The translations under genes and the position numbers were made by a program. The notes beneath the pieces are model-generated. The model saw only the letters and a program-made list of their open reading frames with translations, was not told the DNA's origin and ran no database searches. Of a stretch of 64,000 bases of DNA, positions 14,680 to 25,860 are shown piece after piece; position 1 is the first letter of the stretch; every line of letters begins with the position of its first letter. The stretch is from Chrysemys picta bellii (taxonomy: Eukaryota; Chordata; Testudines; Emydidae): NCBI RefSeq assembly GCF_011386835.1, contig NC_088791.1:25208998-25272997 (forward strand), read 5' to 3'.

Positions 14680-15760
14680 GACCCACAGGCTCATCCTTAG
14701 TCCTCTTTTCTTCTCCCTCTACATCTTATCTCTGGGTAATCTCATCTGCAAACAAATTCAACTGCTAACTCTATGCTCACAACTCACAGATCTACCTCTC
14801 TCCTCCTGTCCAAGCTAAAATCTCAGCCCATCTCTTCGACATCTCCATATGGATGTCTACCACCATTTAAGCTTGAGTTGATAGCTAAAACAGAACTCTT
14901 AATCTTGCCTCCCACACCATCCCCACTACCTCCTTTTTTGATCACTAGACACCACCACCATCCTGCTGTACTTAGGCCTATAACCTGGGTACCACCATCA
15001 ACTTTGACCGCTCTCTAAGTCCTCACATTCAGGCTTTATCTAAATCTTGCTGATATTTTTTCTGCATAACATCTCTAACACAGACTTTCCTATCCATCCA
15101 CACAGCTAAAACCCTCATCCAGATTCATTACCTCACAACTGGATTACTTCAACGTCTTTTTCTCTGACCCTGACAAATCAGTCTTGCTCCACTCACATCC
15201 ATTCAGAATGCTGCCAGAAAGATCATTTTCAGAGACTGTGACTTTGCCCATGCCACCCTTCTCTTTGAACCCCTCCACTGTCTCTTCACTTCCCTATCAA
15301 AAACAATGTGCACGTATTCACTTTCAAGGCCCTTCACAGTCAATCCTCACCCGACCTATCATCTTGTTAGTTATCAAGCTGTCAATTCTCTCCTCTAATT
15401 GGCCAACAAAGCCACCCTCCACTGCGCATTTGTTAAAATTTCTAACAAATATCTTCATGCTTTCTCCCATCCTGTCCTGCACACTTGGAGGACACTCTCT
15501 GTAAATATACGTAAAGCTACCTCATTTATCCACCTTCAAATCCCTCTTCAATGGTTAGGCTGCTAGTGTGCTGAGACTACTAGCTATGACTGAACAAATA
15601 TTGTCTCATTGTTTATTTGGTACTCTCCCATCTGTCCATCCATCTGTCGTCTCATCTTACTCAGATTATGGTCCCTGACCCAGGATCTTATCTTTCTGTT
15701 CTATGTTCGTACGACACCTAGCACAATGAGGTACCGGTCTGTGACTTGGGCTAAAAAAGG
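14680..15760 (+). mobile_element. L2-like LINE 3' fragment with tail
   Basis: The plus strand, read in shifting frames, resembles the C-terminal region of L2-type ORF2: a KTELLI block, SLSPHIQ and KTLIQ blocks, then a run around NAARKIIFRDC and FKALH. It closes with a tail (about 15690-15755) containing GACACCTAGCACAATGAGGT, a sequence typical of such 3' ends. Minus-strand relatives of the tail occur at 44500-44630. Too decayed to code. Confidence 0.55.
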
Positions 15761-15779
15761 ACCTAATAATGAGGAAAGT

Positions 15780-16090
15780 GCCTTTCCCGAGCTGAAGAAG
15801 GCAAAGATCTTGACCTTTGCAATCTACCCAGAGAAGCCTCTCACTGCTCTGGAGTCAGAAGAATAGGAGTATTCTTTAGGCAGAGGCGATGCAGTGCTGG
15901 TAAGGGCACCAGGCAATCTAGAAAGTTTATGCAGCACTGTGAGAGTTGAGGGTACTGAGGCCAGTATCGATGCCGGCATTGGGATGAGCACTGATGTCAG
16001 CCCTAAAGGAAATCTTGAGAACGTAGGTTGTTGCAGGAAGGAGGGGTTCCACACTGATAGGCAGAGCAGATTCCTAGCTGCCAAATAAGC
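15780..16090 (-). mobile_element. possible DIRS gag-region fragment
   Basis: The composition and small motifs (repeated GGTACTGAGG/CGATGCCGGCATTGGGATGA type, read antisense) resemble the antisense gag region at 13-14.6 kb and 34 kb. The match is weak and no catalytic block is present. Confidence 0.3.
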
Positions 16091-16254
16091 CTGTGTAATC
16101 CCATTAATGTTGCAAATACATTTTAATTAATATTTTTAATAGCACAGAGTTAGAACTTGTTATATTGAAAAAGACAAAATGCAACAGCTCAAATATGAGA
16201 GAAATAAAATACTTGGCAACATTCACGTGGAAACTAACATTAGTGAATACCTAG

Positions 16255-16875
16255 CCATGACATTAGAGGACTGGGCCAAAAGAAATCTTATGAGGTTCAA
16301 CAAGAACAAGTGCAGAGTCCTGCACTTAGGACAGAAGAATCCCATGCACCGATACAGACTATGGACCGAATGGCTAGGCAGCAGTTCTGCAGAAAAGGAC
16401 CTAGGGGTTACAGTGGACGAGAAGCTGGATATGAGTCAACAGTGTGCCCTCGTTGCCAAGAAGGTTAACAGCATTTTGGGCTGTATAAGTAGGAGCATTG
16501 CCAGCAGATCAAGGGACGTGATCATTCCCCTCTATTCGACATTGGTGAGGCCTCATCTGGAGATTTGATAGCTGCTTTCAACTACCTGAAAGGGAGTTCC
16601 AAAGAGGATGGATCTAGACTGTTCTCAGTGGTACCACATGACAGAACAAGGAGTAATGGTCTCAAGTTGCATGGGGGAAGTTTAGGTTGGATATTAGGAA
16701 AAACTTTTTCACTAGGAGGCTGGTGAAGCACTGGAATGGGTTACCTAGGGAGGTGGTGGTCAGGATTGACAAAGCCCTGGCTGGGATGATTTAGTTGGGG
16801 ATTGGTTCTGCTTTGAGCAGGGGGTTGGACTAGATGACCTCCTGAGGTCCCTTCCAACCCTGATATTCTATGACA
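16255..16875 (+). mobile_element. CR1 LINE 3' fragment with internal deletion
   Basis: Frame 16179-16568 carries a CR1 post-RT stretch, [20 protein letters not shown], then [20 protein letters not shown]. After GAGGCCTCATCTGGAG (about 16565) the sequence jumps to GATAGCTGCTTTCAACTA, skipping about 170 nt present in the 22-kb copy. The 3' end is the standard CR1 run GGTCCCTTCCAACCCTGATA followed by TTCTATGA at 16865-16872. Not functional. Confidence 0.88.
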
Positions 16876-18457
16876 CCACATTTAGCCTGGCCAAGTTTCC
16901 AGAAAGTGACTAGGTCATTTTGGGTGCCTCAGTTTTGGGGGCTCAATATGAGACACATTAAAGGAGCCAGATTTTCTAAAGCTTGAGTGCTCATCACTTT
17001 CTGAAAATCGGGCCATTTTAGGGTGTTTCAGATTGATCACACAAAAAACTGAGGCACATAAAATTACTAAATCATTTTTTAAAATCTTGGTCCTTGTTCC
17101 TTTCAGAATCTATCTGCAAGCGGTTATAATGTATGTTTACTCTTTAGAAACTTCAAAGCTGGTATGTTTTGTGTTATTTGTTCATTTAGAATATTATCTC
17201 TATTTCAGTCAAACTGTATAAAAATATGTACCGAGTAGGTAAAACACCCCAAAAGAATGCATGTATCAAGTTTATGCAGTATTTTAGCCCAATATATTAA
17301 AAACTGACTAGTGATAGTAGATGCCCAAACTGTAATGGAGCCAAATTTTCAAAAAGTGCTTGTGCTAGACCTCAGAAAATCAGGACCCTTTAAGAAGTCT
17401 CAAGTTGGTACCCAAAAATCAAAGCATCCAAAACTACTAGTTATTTCGGAAAGCCGTGGCCTTAAATTTCTTTTCATAAGGTTTTATCTTTAGAAATAAA
17501 ATGCAACAGAAAAGAAAAAAGAGTGTGAACAGAATTAAGCAAGAATGCAAATGCATACTATAAAGAACTTAGTTGCACATTTTTAGTTAACATTTACTGT
17601 AACCTAGAACTTATTTTTAACATGGAAACCTGAGAAATAATTGATCAATCATGAAAATTTTCAAGGTACATAAATTATGGAATTTGTATGTTTACGCAAG
17701 TTTTTATAACAGCAATACAACAGTGCAGTAGAGTAGGACTGACGCTGTGTAAAGCCCCAGCTGCCTATTGTAATAAAAGCACGTTACTTCCAAAACCGTG
17801 ATTCACTACTTACTTGAAGTGCAACTATACTAAACTCACAATATAAATGTGATAGTGAACAGCATTAATTTAACCACTCATGTATAATTGCTTAATTATT
17901 GTAAAATAGGACTGCCCAACCAAGAGCTATCTCTGATAGGCATGTAGCATGTTTTCAAAAGAACATAATGCATATGAAACAGATTATTTCAATTTCTTAT
18001 GTATATGCTTGTTATACTACTGCAGAGGTAATTATTGTTGGTTTTCACTGAAATAACACTTCAATTAATAAGTACTGTGCCCAATGTTCGGATTTGAGAT
18101 TATAGATAGTTATTGTGTTGAATGCTTCTGAAGTCCCGCCACTCCACCAATCTTTACAATTTGAACACACATTAGTCTGTATTAGACAATGTCTGTATGA
18201 GACACAGGTCTTCTGATGAGCCAGAAGACCTAACACTCAGACATCCTCCCTACTTTAACCCAGGAGGACAAACTTGAAAGAAAACATTTGTATACAAGTT
18301 TTTATTATTTTATTATTTTGTTACCTTTCTGAGGGCAACTAGTGATACCAACTGTAGAGCCCTGGTTGAAAGAGGGTTTTTAGAGCCATATATCTGTAAC
18401 ATATGGACACACTTCTATGTGTTGCCAAATCAAGAGAAGTCACCATGTGAAAGGTGC
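16876..18457. other. AT-rich intron sequence, nothing recognised
   Basis: No repeat family or exon-like segment was recognised. The repeated phrase AAAATC(A/G)GG (about 17005 and 17375) suggests one or two old unnamed repeat copies: AGATTTTCTAAAGCTTGAGTG near 16970 has a relative near 17345. Confidence 0.4.
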
Positions 18458-18672
18458 TATAATATAATATAATAATAATATAATATGGAGGTATACCTAT
18501 CTCATAGAACTGGAAGGGACCCTGAAAGGTCATTGAGTCCAACCCCCTGCCTTCACTAGCAGGACCAAGTACTGATTTTTGCCCCAGATCCCTAAGTGGC
18601 CCCCTCAAGGACTGAACTCACAACCCTGGGTTTAGCAGACCAATGCTCAAACCACTGAGCTATCCCTCCCCC
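18458..18672 (-). repeat. tRNA-derived SINE with CR1-like tail
   Basis: On the minus strand the head (from about 18668) reads GGATAGCTCAGTGGTTTGAG, a clear pol III A box, with GTTGTGAGTTCAGTCC downstream as B box. The body ends in a CR1-like tail (GGGTCCCTTCCAGTTCTATG) and an AT-rich ATTATA/ATAATA microsatellite at 18458-18486. A SINE sharing its 3' end with CR1 is the arrangement described for tortoise pol III SINEs, where CR1 is thought to supply the reverse transcriptase. The tRNA part is not a functional tRNA gene. Confidence 0.85.
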
Positions 18673-18687
18673 CATACTACTATAAAG

Positions 18688-19093
18688 CAGTGGTTCTAAA
18701 CCAGGGGTACGTGTACTCCTGGGGTATGCAGAGGTCTTCCATGGGGTACATCAACTCACCTAGATAGTTGCCTAGTTTTACAACAGGCTATTTAAAAAGA
18801 ACTAGCGAAGTCAGTACAAACTAAAATTTCATACAGAATGATTTGTTTATACTGCTCTATATACTATACCCTGAAATGTAAAGTAAAATATTTATATTCC
18901 AATTGATTTATTTTATAATTATTTGATAAAAATAAGTAAGCAAGCAATTTTTCAGTAATAGTGTGCTGTGACACTTTTGTATTTTTATGTCTGATTTTGA
19001 AAGCAAGTAATTTTTAAGTGTGGTGAAACTTGGGGGTACTCAAAACAGACTCCTGAATGGGGTACAGTAGTCTGGAAAGGTTGAGAGCCACTG
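18688..19093. mobile_element. hAT-type MITE, 406 bp
   Basis: Ends CAGTGGTTCTAAACCAGGGG and AAAGGTTGAGAGCCACTG are inverted. The 8-bp target duplication CTATAAAG is exact at 18680-18687 and 19094-19101. The interior is AT-rich without a transposase frame. Confidence 0.92.
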
Positions 19094-19101
19094 CTATAAA
19101 G

Positions 19102-19828
19102 TATTACATACTTACTCTCAATGGCTAAACCATTTAGTTCATAATTTAAAACATATATATGATGCAAATATTTAACTGAAGCATTGCTATCCGATTAGTG
19201 TACAGTGATGTGACCTCTAAAATATATTTAAATTTTCAAGCATTCTTCTCATTTAACAGATATAAAGATAGGAACATTTCAGCAGAAAGCAATTATTTCG
19301 TAGAATGAAAAAAAAAAAAGTTCTCTAGTGAAGTCAGGGTCACATAATTACACAGTCCAGGTCAGTCTCGGATGTGTTAATGCAGCTGAATTTCCACTTA
19401 ATAAAGCATGCCCAAAGTGCATCAAAATCCCCTATTCATTTTACTATCCAATCACTAAAACCCAGTGAAATCTTAAGCAATTTATATATTATCAGAATTA
19501 TTTCTGCTAAAATCAGCAACGGCTTTCAGCCCAGGAAATAGCAGCACATTTACCATATGCAGAACTTGAGGGAAAAAAAGTTGGTATAATAAATTCATTT
19601 GTTAGGAGAACTACTTCATTTCTATAATTGTGTAATATAATTTATTATCCATGAATTCCAGAAAATCATAATCTATTACAACAAAAGACTCCTATCAATT
19701 GTTATTTTTGCATAACAAGTTGGCAGTGTCAAATACTGATGACATTCTGTTAGTCACCCCAAAATGCAGAAAAAAGGTAAGCATAGCAGCTTATGCACAG
19801 TAACACAAAACCATTCTGAAGTACTTAC
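19102..19828. other. AT-rich intron sequence next to the microexon
   Basis: Downstream intron of the 12-nt PHTF2 microexon in transcript direction. No repeat was recognised. AT-rich, with a short poly-A run at about 19309-19319. Confidence 0.45.
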
Positions 19829-19840
19829 CAGTCCAATAAA
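19829..19840 (-). CDS. PHTF2: PHTF2 12-nt microexon (residues 35-38, FIGL)
   Basis: On the minus strand the 12 nt TTTATTGGACTG sit between a pyrimidine-rich acceptor ending TTTTGTACAG (AG at 19841-19842) and a perfect donor GTAAGTAC (19828 downward). It is in phase 0 on both sides and adds Phe-Ile-Gly-Leu between residue 34 (lysine) of the preceding exon and GLRNK of the next. From memory, human PHTF2 has FIKL here in at least one form, while PHTF1 joins directly, so the insert fits a PHTF2-specific, optional microexon. Skipping it keeps the frame. Its assignment rests on splice signals and position, not on transcript data. Confidence 0.85.
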
Positions 19841-19877
19841 CTGTACAAAACAATGACAGCATCAAAAAGGAGGATAT
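19841..19877 (-). promoter_or_regulatory. microexon 3' splice region with pyrimidine tract and UGC
   Basis: The minus strand here reads CCTCCTTTTTGATGCTGTCA followed by TTGTTTTGTACAG. A UGC starts 21 nt upstream of the exon, the position where the neuronal splicing factor SRRM4 is known to act on microexons, and CUCCUUUUU upstream could bind PTBP1. That these factors act here is inference. Confidence 0.45.
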
Positions 19878-20146
19878 AAGGTGGTATAGAGTAACTAACT
19901 GAAAGTAAAAAACAGCTCAAACAAGTGACATTAGAATTCATACAAAGAAAATTGAACTTCTTGCCATGAACTTCAGATTGCTAGCGTTTTTTCAGTAATT
20001 AGGAAATATATGATAAACAACATACAAACTACTTATTGTTATACACTGGAATTCAGAACATTATGAACATTACTTTTTCATTGTAATAAGAGTTTTAGGA
20101 GTGTAAATCACCATACTTACGTAATTAGAAATTTAAGATTAAGTTA

Positions 20147-20239
<93 letters not shown>

Positions 20240-20589
20240 CTAAAAAGAGAACAAAAATATCTAAATGAAATTACATTTAATGAAACATTATGCAACAAAA
20301 AGACAAATCGGCCTTCACAGAGGTAAGGTAAAGCATGAACACAAACAATAGACCATAGTTTCCTTGGAGATACTTATTTACAGAGAAACCTACATTTTCC
20401 CTACTTCCTCCCATTTCTCATTTCCTATTATTTTGATATTCTAAAAATTGAGGGTATTATAAAGAATACACATGGCATCAACAGCTGAAATTTGAAATTC
20501 TTAACAAGGATTATGCAAGAAGCCAGTTTCATTTATTTTCCTAGTTTTATAATCCTCCCTTACCAAATTCCTTTTCTCTTTATCACAGA

Positions 20590-20960
20590 GTCAGAGATTT
20601 TTTCTTTAGCAATACCCAATTGGGGTGAGGGACAGGTGCATGCATGCTCTGCTGCCTTATGCTGTTGCACAATCCCATAGAGGGCAAACCCGCCCCCACA
20701 CCCTCCTACTTCCTTCTTGACAGACTCCAATATAAAGGGAAAGGAGAGTGGGTCATGCAATGGGAGTGTGCAACATCTCAAAAGAATCACAGATACAGAC
20801 CAGGTGAGTAACCATTTTTTCCTTCAAGAGATTGCACATGTCCATTCCACTTCAGGTGACTCACAAGCAATTCAAGCCAGAGCTGATTTTGGAGACTACC
20901 TGAACAATGAGGGAAGGATTACTCATCCAAATTTAGCATCATCTCTGGAATATTAAGATA
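20590..20960. mobile_element. possible DIRS terminal-region fragment
   Basis: The stretch GGAGTGTGCAACATCTC, AAAAGAATCACAGATACAGA, CCAGGTGAGTAACCATTTTTT resembles flank sequences of turtle DIRS copies, and the region near 20690-20720 is similar in style. There is no coding block, so only the general resemblance supports this. Confidence 0.35.
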
Positions 20961-21007
20961 TAGCATAATGAGTTGTAAAAAGTTATGTACCAATGAGCAA
21001 GTTTATT

Positions 21008-21632
21008 CCCGGGGGAATTCTGTGCCAAAAATTAAAAATTCTACGCACAATACTTTAAAATTCTGCAAATTTTATTACTCAAAATAAAACTACATAATCA
21101 CACCAGTTTCAATTATTTAGGTATTATTTCAAAATACCTGTCAGCAAATATGTCTAACTATACAGACACACAAAAATTCCCACAGCAGTAGAGAGTTAAA
21201 GAAACCCCTATGACAACCCAGTTCCTATTTCTCTGCCCTCTTCCCTCCCCCGCAGCCGGGGTGCCATACATTCACAATCCCTTTCCCCCCAGAGCCCAGC
21301 CGCAGGGCTCCCTTTGCCCAGATTCCTGTCCTCCTACCCCTCGGAGCCCAGGGATATCTAGAGAGAGAAACAGCCTGATCCTGGGTCCCAGGCTTGCACG
21401 GAGTTTCCTGTGCGCTACCCTCTCCTTCCTTCAGAGAGTGCTGGGAACGGCAGCTCCCTCCTTCTCTCCCCAGCAGTGTCCTCTATGTGTGAGTTGGGTT
21501 TGGCAGGTCTGGTGGCCCCTAGTGATGGCCAGAAGAACTGCAGCCCATTTCTGGGGGAGAAAGGAAATTCTGCATGCACATTCATTTCTGCAAAATTCTG
21601 CATTGCGTAGGGGTGCAGAATTCTCCCAAGAG
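21008..21632. mobile_element. non-autonomous DNA element with GAATTCTG ends
   Basis: Left end CGGGGGAATTCTGTGCC and right end GTGCAGAATTCTCCC are inverted, and further AATTCTGC/GCAGAATT motifs lie inside both ends. The centre (21220-21540) is GC-rich and contains a 151-codon frame with no family resemblance. No clear target duplication was found, so the class is not assigned. Confidence 0.6.
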
Positions 21633-21789
21633 TACAAGTTGCAGCTTTACAAATGTCTGGTATAAATACCTGCGCCAAACAAAAGCTACAGGACAATATC
21701 TATGATTCTAAGGTTAAAGGACTAAACACCCAACCATGAACCCTGCATTGCATCAGAGAAAATGAAGACTTTCTGGATAGAAGTCAGTG

Positions 21790-22125
21790 TTTGGTACTGC
21801 AGATACTGAACAATCAGAGAGGGTAGTGCAAAACGGGGAAGAAAATTGGTGGCATGTGACCTCCAGAAGAAGAAAGAGGAGAACCAATGTATCCTCAATG
21901 CAGATAGAGATAAGAAACTGTTTTCAGGCTCTCGGCACAGGTACTATGGTGAAGAATGGTTTGGAAGAGTCATCTGAGGGAAGGGATCAGAAGGAGACCC
22001 CAATTGACCAGAGGGCATGCGATGCATTGTCCTAAGGATGGGGGTTCCATGACCAGCACTGCCAAGGGGAGGAGATGGGTGGTAGTGATTGTTGGGGACT
22101 CCCTCCTAAGAGGTACGGAGTCATC
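21790..22125 (+). mobile_element. CR1 LINE, plus strand, part 1 (ORF1)
   Basis: This is the first piece of a CR1 copy that resumes at 25066 and 28179. It encodes the end of the ORF1 linker and then VVVIVGDSLLRGTE, the first block (GDS) of the SGNH-type esterase domain found in CR1 ORF1 proteins. The reading is cut right after GGTACGGAGTCATC by the insertion of a minus-strand CR1. The 6-bp GTCATC (22120-22125) is repeated at 25066-25071. Confidence 0.85.
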
Positions 22126-22184
22126 AGAGAATATCAGGGTTGGGAGGGACCTCAGGAGGTCATCTAGTCCAACCCAATTCCCAA

Positions 22185-24100
22185 CTAAATCATCCCAGCC
22201 AGGGCTTTGTCAAGCCTGACCTTAAAAACCTCTAAGGAAGGAGATTCCACCACCTCCCTAGGTAACCCATTCCAGTGCTTTACCACCCTCCTAGTGAAAA
22301 AGTTTTTTCTAATATCCAACCTAAACCTCCCACACTGCAACTTGAGACCATTAGTCCTTGTTCTGTCATCTGGTACCACTGAGAACAGTCTAGCTCCATC
22401 CTCTTTGGAACCCCCCTTCAGGTAGTTGAAAGCAGCTATCAAATCCCCCCTAATTCTTCTCTTCTGAAGACTAAATAATCCCAGTTCCCTCAGCCTCTCC
22501 TCATAAATCATGTGCTCCAGCCCCCTAATCATTTTTGTTGCCCTCTGCTGGACTCTTTCCAATTTTTCCACATCCTTCTTGTAGTGTGGGGCCCAAAACT
22601 GGACACAGTACTCCAGATGAGGCCTCACCAATGTCGAATAGAGGGGAATGATCACGTCCCTCGATCTGCTGGCAATGCCCCTACTTATATAGCCCAAAAT
22701 GCCGTTAGCCTTCTTGGCAACAAGGGCACACTGTTGACTCATATCCAGCTTCTCATCCACTGTAACCCCTAGGTCTTTTTCTACAGAACTGCTTCCTAGC
22801 CATTCAGTCCCTAGTCTGTAACAGTGAATGGGATTCTTCCGTCCTAAGTGCAGGACTCTGCACTTGTCCTTGTTGAACCTCATCAGGTTTCTTTTGGCCC
22901 AATCCTCTAATTTGTCTAGGTCCCTCTGTATCCTATCCCTACCCTTCAGCGTATCTACCACTCCTCCCAGTTTAGTGTCATCTGCAAACTTGCTGAAAGT
23001 GCAGTCCACGCCATCCTCCAGATCATTAATGAAGATATTGAACAAAAACGGCCCCAGGACCTACCCTTGGGGCACTCCACTTGAAACCGGCTGCCAACTA
23101 GACATGGAGCCGTTGATCACTACCCATTGAGCCAGCTTTCTATCCACCTTATAGTCCATTCATCCAGCCCATACTTCTTTAACTTGCTGGCAAGAATACT
23201 GTGGGAGACTGTATCAAAAGCTTTGCTAAAGTCAAGGAACAACACATCCACTGCTTTCCCCTCATCCACAGACCCAGTTATCTCCTCATAGAAGGCAATT
23301 AGGTTAGTCAGACATGACTTGCCCTTGATGAATCCATGCTGACTGTTCCTGATCACTTTCCTCTCCTCTAAGTGTTTCAGAATTGATTCCTTGAGGACCT
23401 GCTCCATGATTTTTCCGGGGACTGAGATGAGGCTGACTGGCCTGTAGTTCCCTGGATCCTCCTCCTTCCCTTTTTTAAAAATGGGCACTACATTAGCTTT
23501 TTTCCAGTCATCTGGGACCTCCCCCAATCGCCATGAGTTTTCAAAGATAATGGCCAATGGCTCTGCAATAACATCCGCCAACTCCTTTAGCACCCTCGGA
23601 TGCAACGCATCCGGCCCCAGGGACTTGTGCTCGTCCAGTTTTTCTAAATAGTCCCGAACCACTTCTTTCTCCACAGAGGGCTGGTCACCTCCTCCCCATG
23701 CTGTGCTGCCCAGTGCAGCAGTCTGGGAGCTGACCTTGTTTGTGAAGACAGAGAGGACAAAAGCATTGAGTACATTAGCTTTTTCCACATCCTCTGTTAC
23801 TAGGTTGCCTCCCTCATTCAGTAAGGGGCCCACACTTTCCTTGACTTTCTTCTTGTTGCTAACATACCTGAAGAAACCCTTCTTGTTACTCTTAACATCT
23901 CTTGCTAGCTGCAACTCCAAGTGTGATTTGGCCTTCCCGATTTCACTCCTGCATGCCTGAGCAATATTTTTATACTCCTCCCTGGTCATTTGTCCAATCT
24001 TGCACTTCTTGTAAGCTTCTTTTTTGCGTTTAAGATCAGCAAGGATTTCACCGTTAAGCCAAGCTGGTCGCCTGCCATATTTACTATTCTTTCTACACAT
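22185..24100 (-). pseudogene. CR1 ORF2 reverse transcriptase (frameshifted)
   Basis: Reverse transcriptase of CR1 ORF2 in two frames. Frame 24100-23120 has the finger blocks (ANVVPIFKKGKEEDPGNYRP), SQHGFIKGKSC and motif A FLDFSKAFDTVSH. A break between 23120 and 23045 removes or shifts part of motif B. Frame 23045-22185 contains the motif C equivalent FADDTKL and the conserved post-RT region, with stop at 22185. The catalytic aspartates of motifs A and C are intact, so inactivity comes from the breaks. Confidence 0.9.
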
Positions 24101-24205
24101 CGGGGATGTTTTTTTCCTGCAACCTCAATAAGGATTCTTTAAAATATAGCCAGCTTTCCTGGACTCCTTTCCCCCTCATGTTATTCTCCCAGGGGATCCT
24201 GCCCA

Positions 24206-25028
24206 TCAGTTCCCTGAGGGAGTCAAAGTCTGCTTTCTGAAGTCCAGGGTCCATATTCTGCTGCTCTCCTTTCTTCCTTGTGTCAGGATCCTGAACTCGA
24301 CCATCTTATGGTCACTGCCACCCAGATTCCCATCCACTTTTGCTTCCCCTACTAATTCTTCCCGGTTTGTGAGCAGCAGGTCTAGAAGAGCTCTGCCCCT
24401 AGTTGGTTCCTCCAGCACTTGCACCAGGAAATTGTCCCCTACACTTTCCAAAAACTTCCTGGATTGTCTGTGCACTGCTGTATTGCTCTCCCAGCAGATA
24501 TCATGGTGATTAAAGTCTCCCATGAGAACCAGGGCCTGTGATCTAGTAACTTCTGTTAGTTGCCTGAAAAAAGCCTTGTCCACCTCATCCCCCTGGTCTG
24601 GTGGTCTATAGCAGACTCCCACCACGACATCACCCTTGTTGCTCACACTTTTCAACTTAATCCAGAGACTGAGGTTTTTCTGCAGTTTCATACCGGAGCT
24701 CTGAGCAGTCATACTCCTCTCTTACATACAATGCAACTCCCCCACCTTTCCTGCCCTGCCTGTCCTTCCTGAACAGTTTATATCCATCCATGACAGTACT
24801 CCAGTCATGTGAGTTATCCCACCAAGTCTCTGTTATTTCAATCACATCATAGTTCCCTGACTGTGCCAGGACTTCCAGTTCTCCCTGCTTGTTTCCCAGG
24901 CTTCTTGCATTTGTGTATAGGCACTTAAGATAACTCACTGATTGTCCTGGTTTCTCAGTACGAGACAGGAGTCCTCCCCTCTTGCCCTCTCCTGCTCGTG
25001 CTTCCTCCCGGTATTCCATTTCCCCCAC
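24206..25028 (-). pseudogene. CR1 ORF2 endonuclease domain (frameshifted)
   Basis: Apurinic-like endonuclease of CR1 ORF2, the enzyme that nicks the target for target-primed reverse transcription. The first frame (25028-24657) has LYTNARSLGNKQGELEVLAQ and an ITETWW block. A frameshift near 24690 moves it to the frame 24712-24206, which has [23 protein letters not shown] and the late [10 protein letters not shown] (catalytic SDH). All the usual blocks are present, but the shift and a stop before the RT frame make it inactive. Confidence 0.88.
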
Positions 25029-25065
25029 TTACCTCAGGGCTTTGGTCTCCTTCCCCCAGTGAACA

Positions 25066-25860
25066 GTCATCCATCTGCTGTCCAGACCAAGAGACTCGAG
25101 AAGTGTGCTGCTCGCCTGGAGCTAGAATTCAGGATGTGATGGAGTGTCTGCCGAGACTGATCAAGTCCTTGAATCGCTACCCCTTCCTACTTCTTTACAT
25201 GGGCACCCATTACATTGCCAAGAATGACCTTGAGTGGGTCACTGCAGACTACGTGGCTCTGGGAAGAAGGATAAAGGAGTTTGAGGTGCAAGTTGTGTTC
25301 TTGTCTATCCTCCCTGTTGAAGGAAAAGGCCCAGGTAGGGACCATCGAATTGTGAGGGTAAATGGGTGGTTGCGTAGGTGATGGAAAGAGGGCTTTGGAT
25401 TCTTCGACCATGGGATGTTATTCCAGGAAGAAGGATTGCTAGGAAGGGATGGGATCCACCTAAGAGAGGGAAGAGCATCTTCGCAGGCTGGCTTGCTAAC
25501 CTAGTGAGGAGGGCTTTAAACTAGGTTCGCCAGGATGGTGACCTAAGCCCAGAGGTAAGTGAGGAAGTGGGATACCAGGAGGAAACACAAGGAGGAGGGT
25601 GCAACAGGGGAAGCCTGCTGATCCATACTGAGAAAGTAAGGCAATCGGCTAGTTATCTTAGGTACCTGTACACGAACGCAAGAAGCCTGGGAAACAAGCA
25701 GAAAGAACTGGAAGTCCTGGCACACACAAGGAACTATGATGTGACTGGAATAACAGAGTTGGTGGGTTAACTCACATGATGGGGTATAAATTGTTCAGAA
25801 AGGACAGGCGAGGGAGAAAAGATGGAGGAGTTGCACTGTATGGAAGAGAGCAGTATGATT
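25066..25860 (+). mobile_element. CR1 LINE, plus strand, part 2 (ORF1 end, ORF2 start)
   Basis: Resumes the host CR1 after the minus-strand insertion. The frame 24998-25381 (meaningful from 25066) contains the rest of the SGNH esterase domain: CCPDQETREVCC, an LLYMGTH block, VVFLSILPVEGKG, and then FGFFDHG and LLGRDGIHL in the next frame. The last carries the Asp-x-x-His catalytic pair. ORF2 follows with LYTNARSLGNKQKELEVLA (25670-25730). At 25860 it is cut by the LTR-like element. Confidence 0.88.

Larger units (their letters stand above)
22126..25065 (-). mobile_element. CR1 LINE, minus strand, inserted in another CR1
   Basis: A 2,940-bp CR1 copy inserted head-down into the ORF1 of a plus-strand CR1, flanked by a 6-bp duplication GTCATC (22120-22125, 25066-25071). 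Its 3' end is at the left (complement of GAATATCAGGGTTGGGAGGG), lacking the usual octamer repeats. It lacks ORF1, so it is 5'-truncated just before ORF2. ORF2 is nearly continuous apart from a few frameshifts, making this the best-preserved LINE in the window. Confidence 0.93.
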
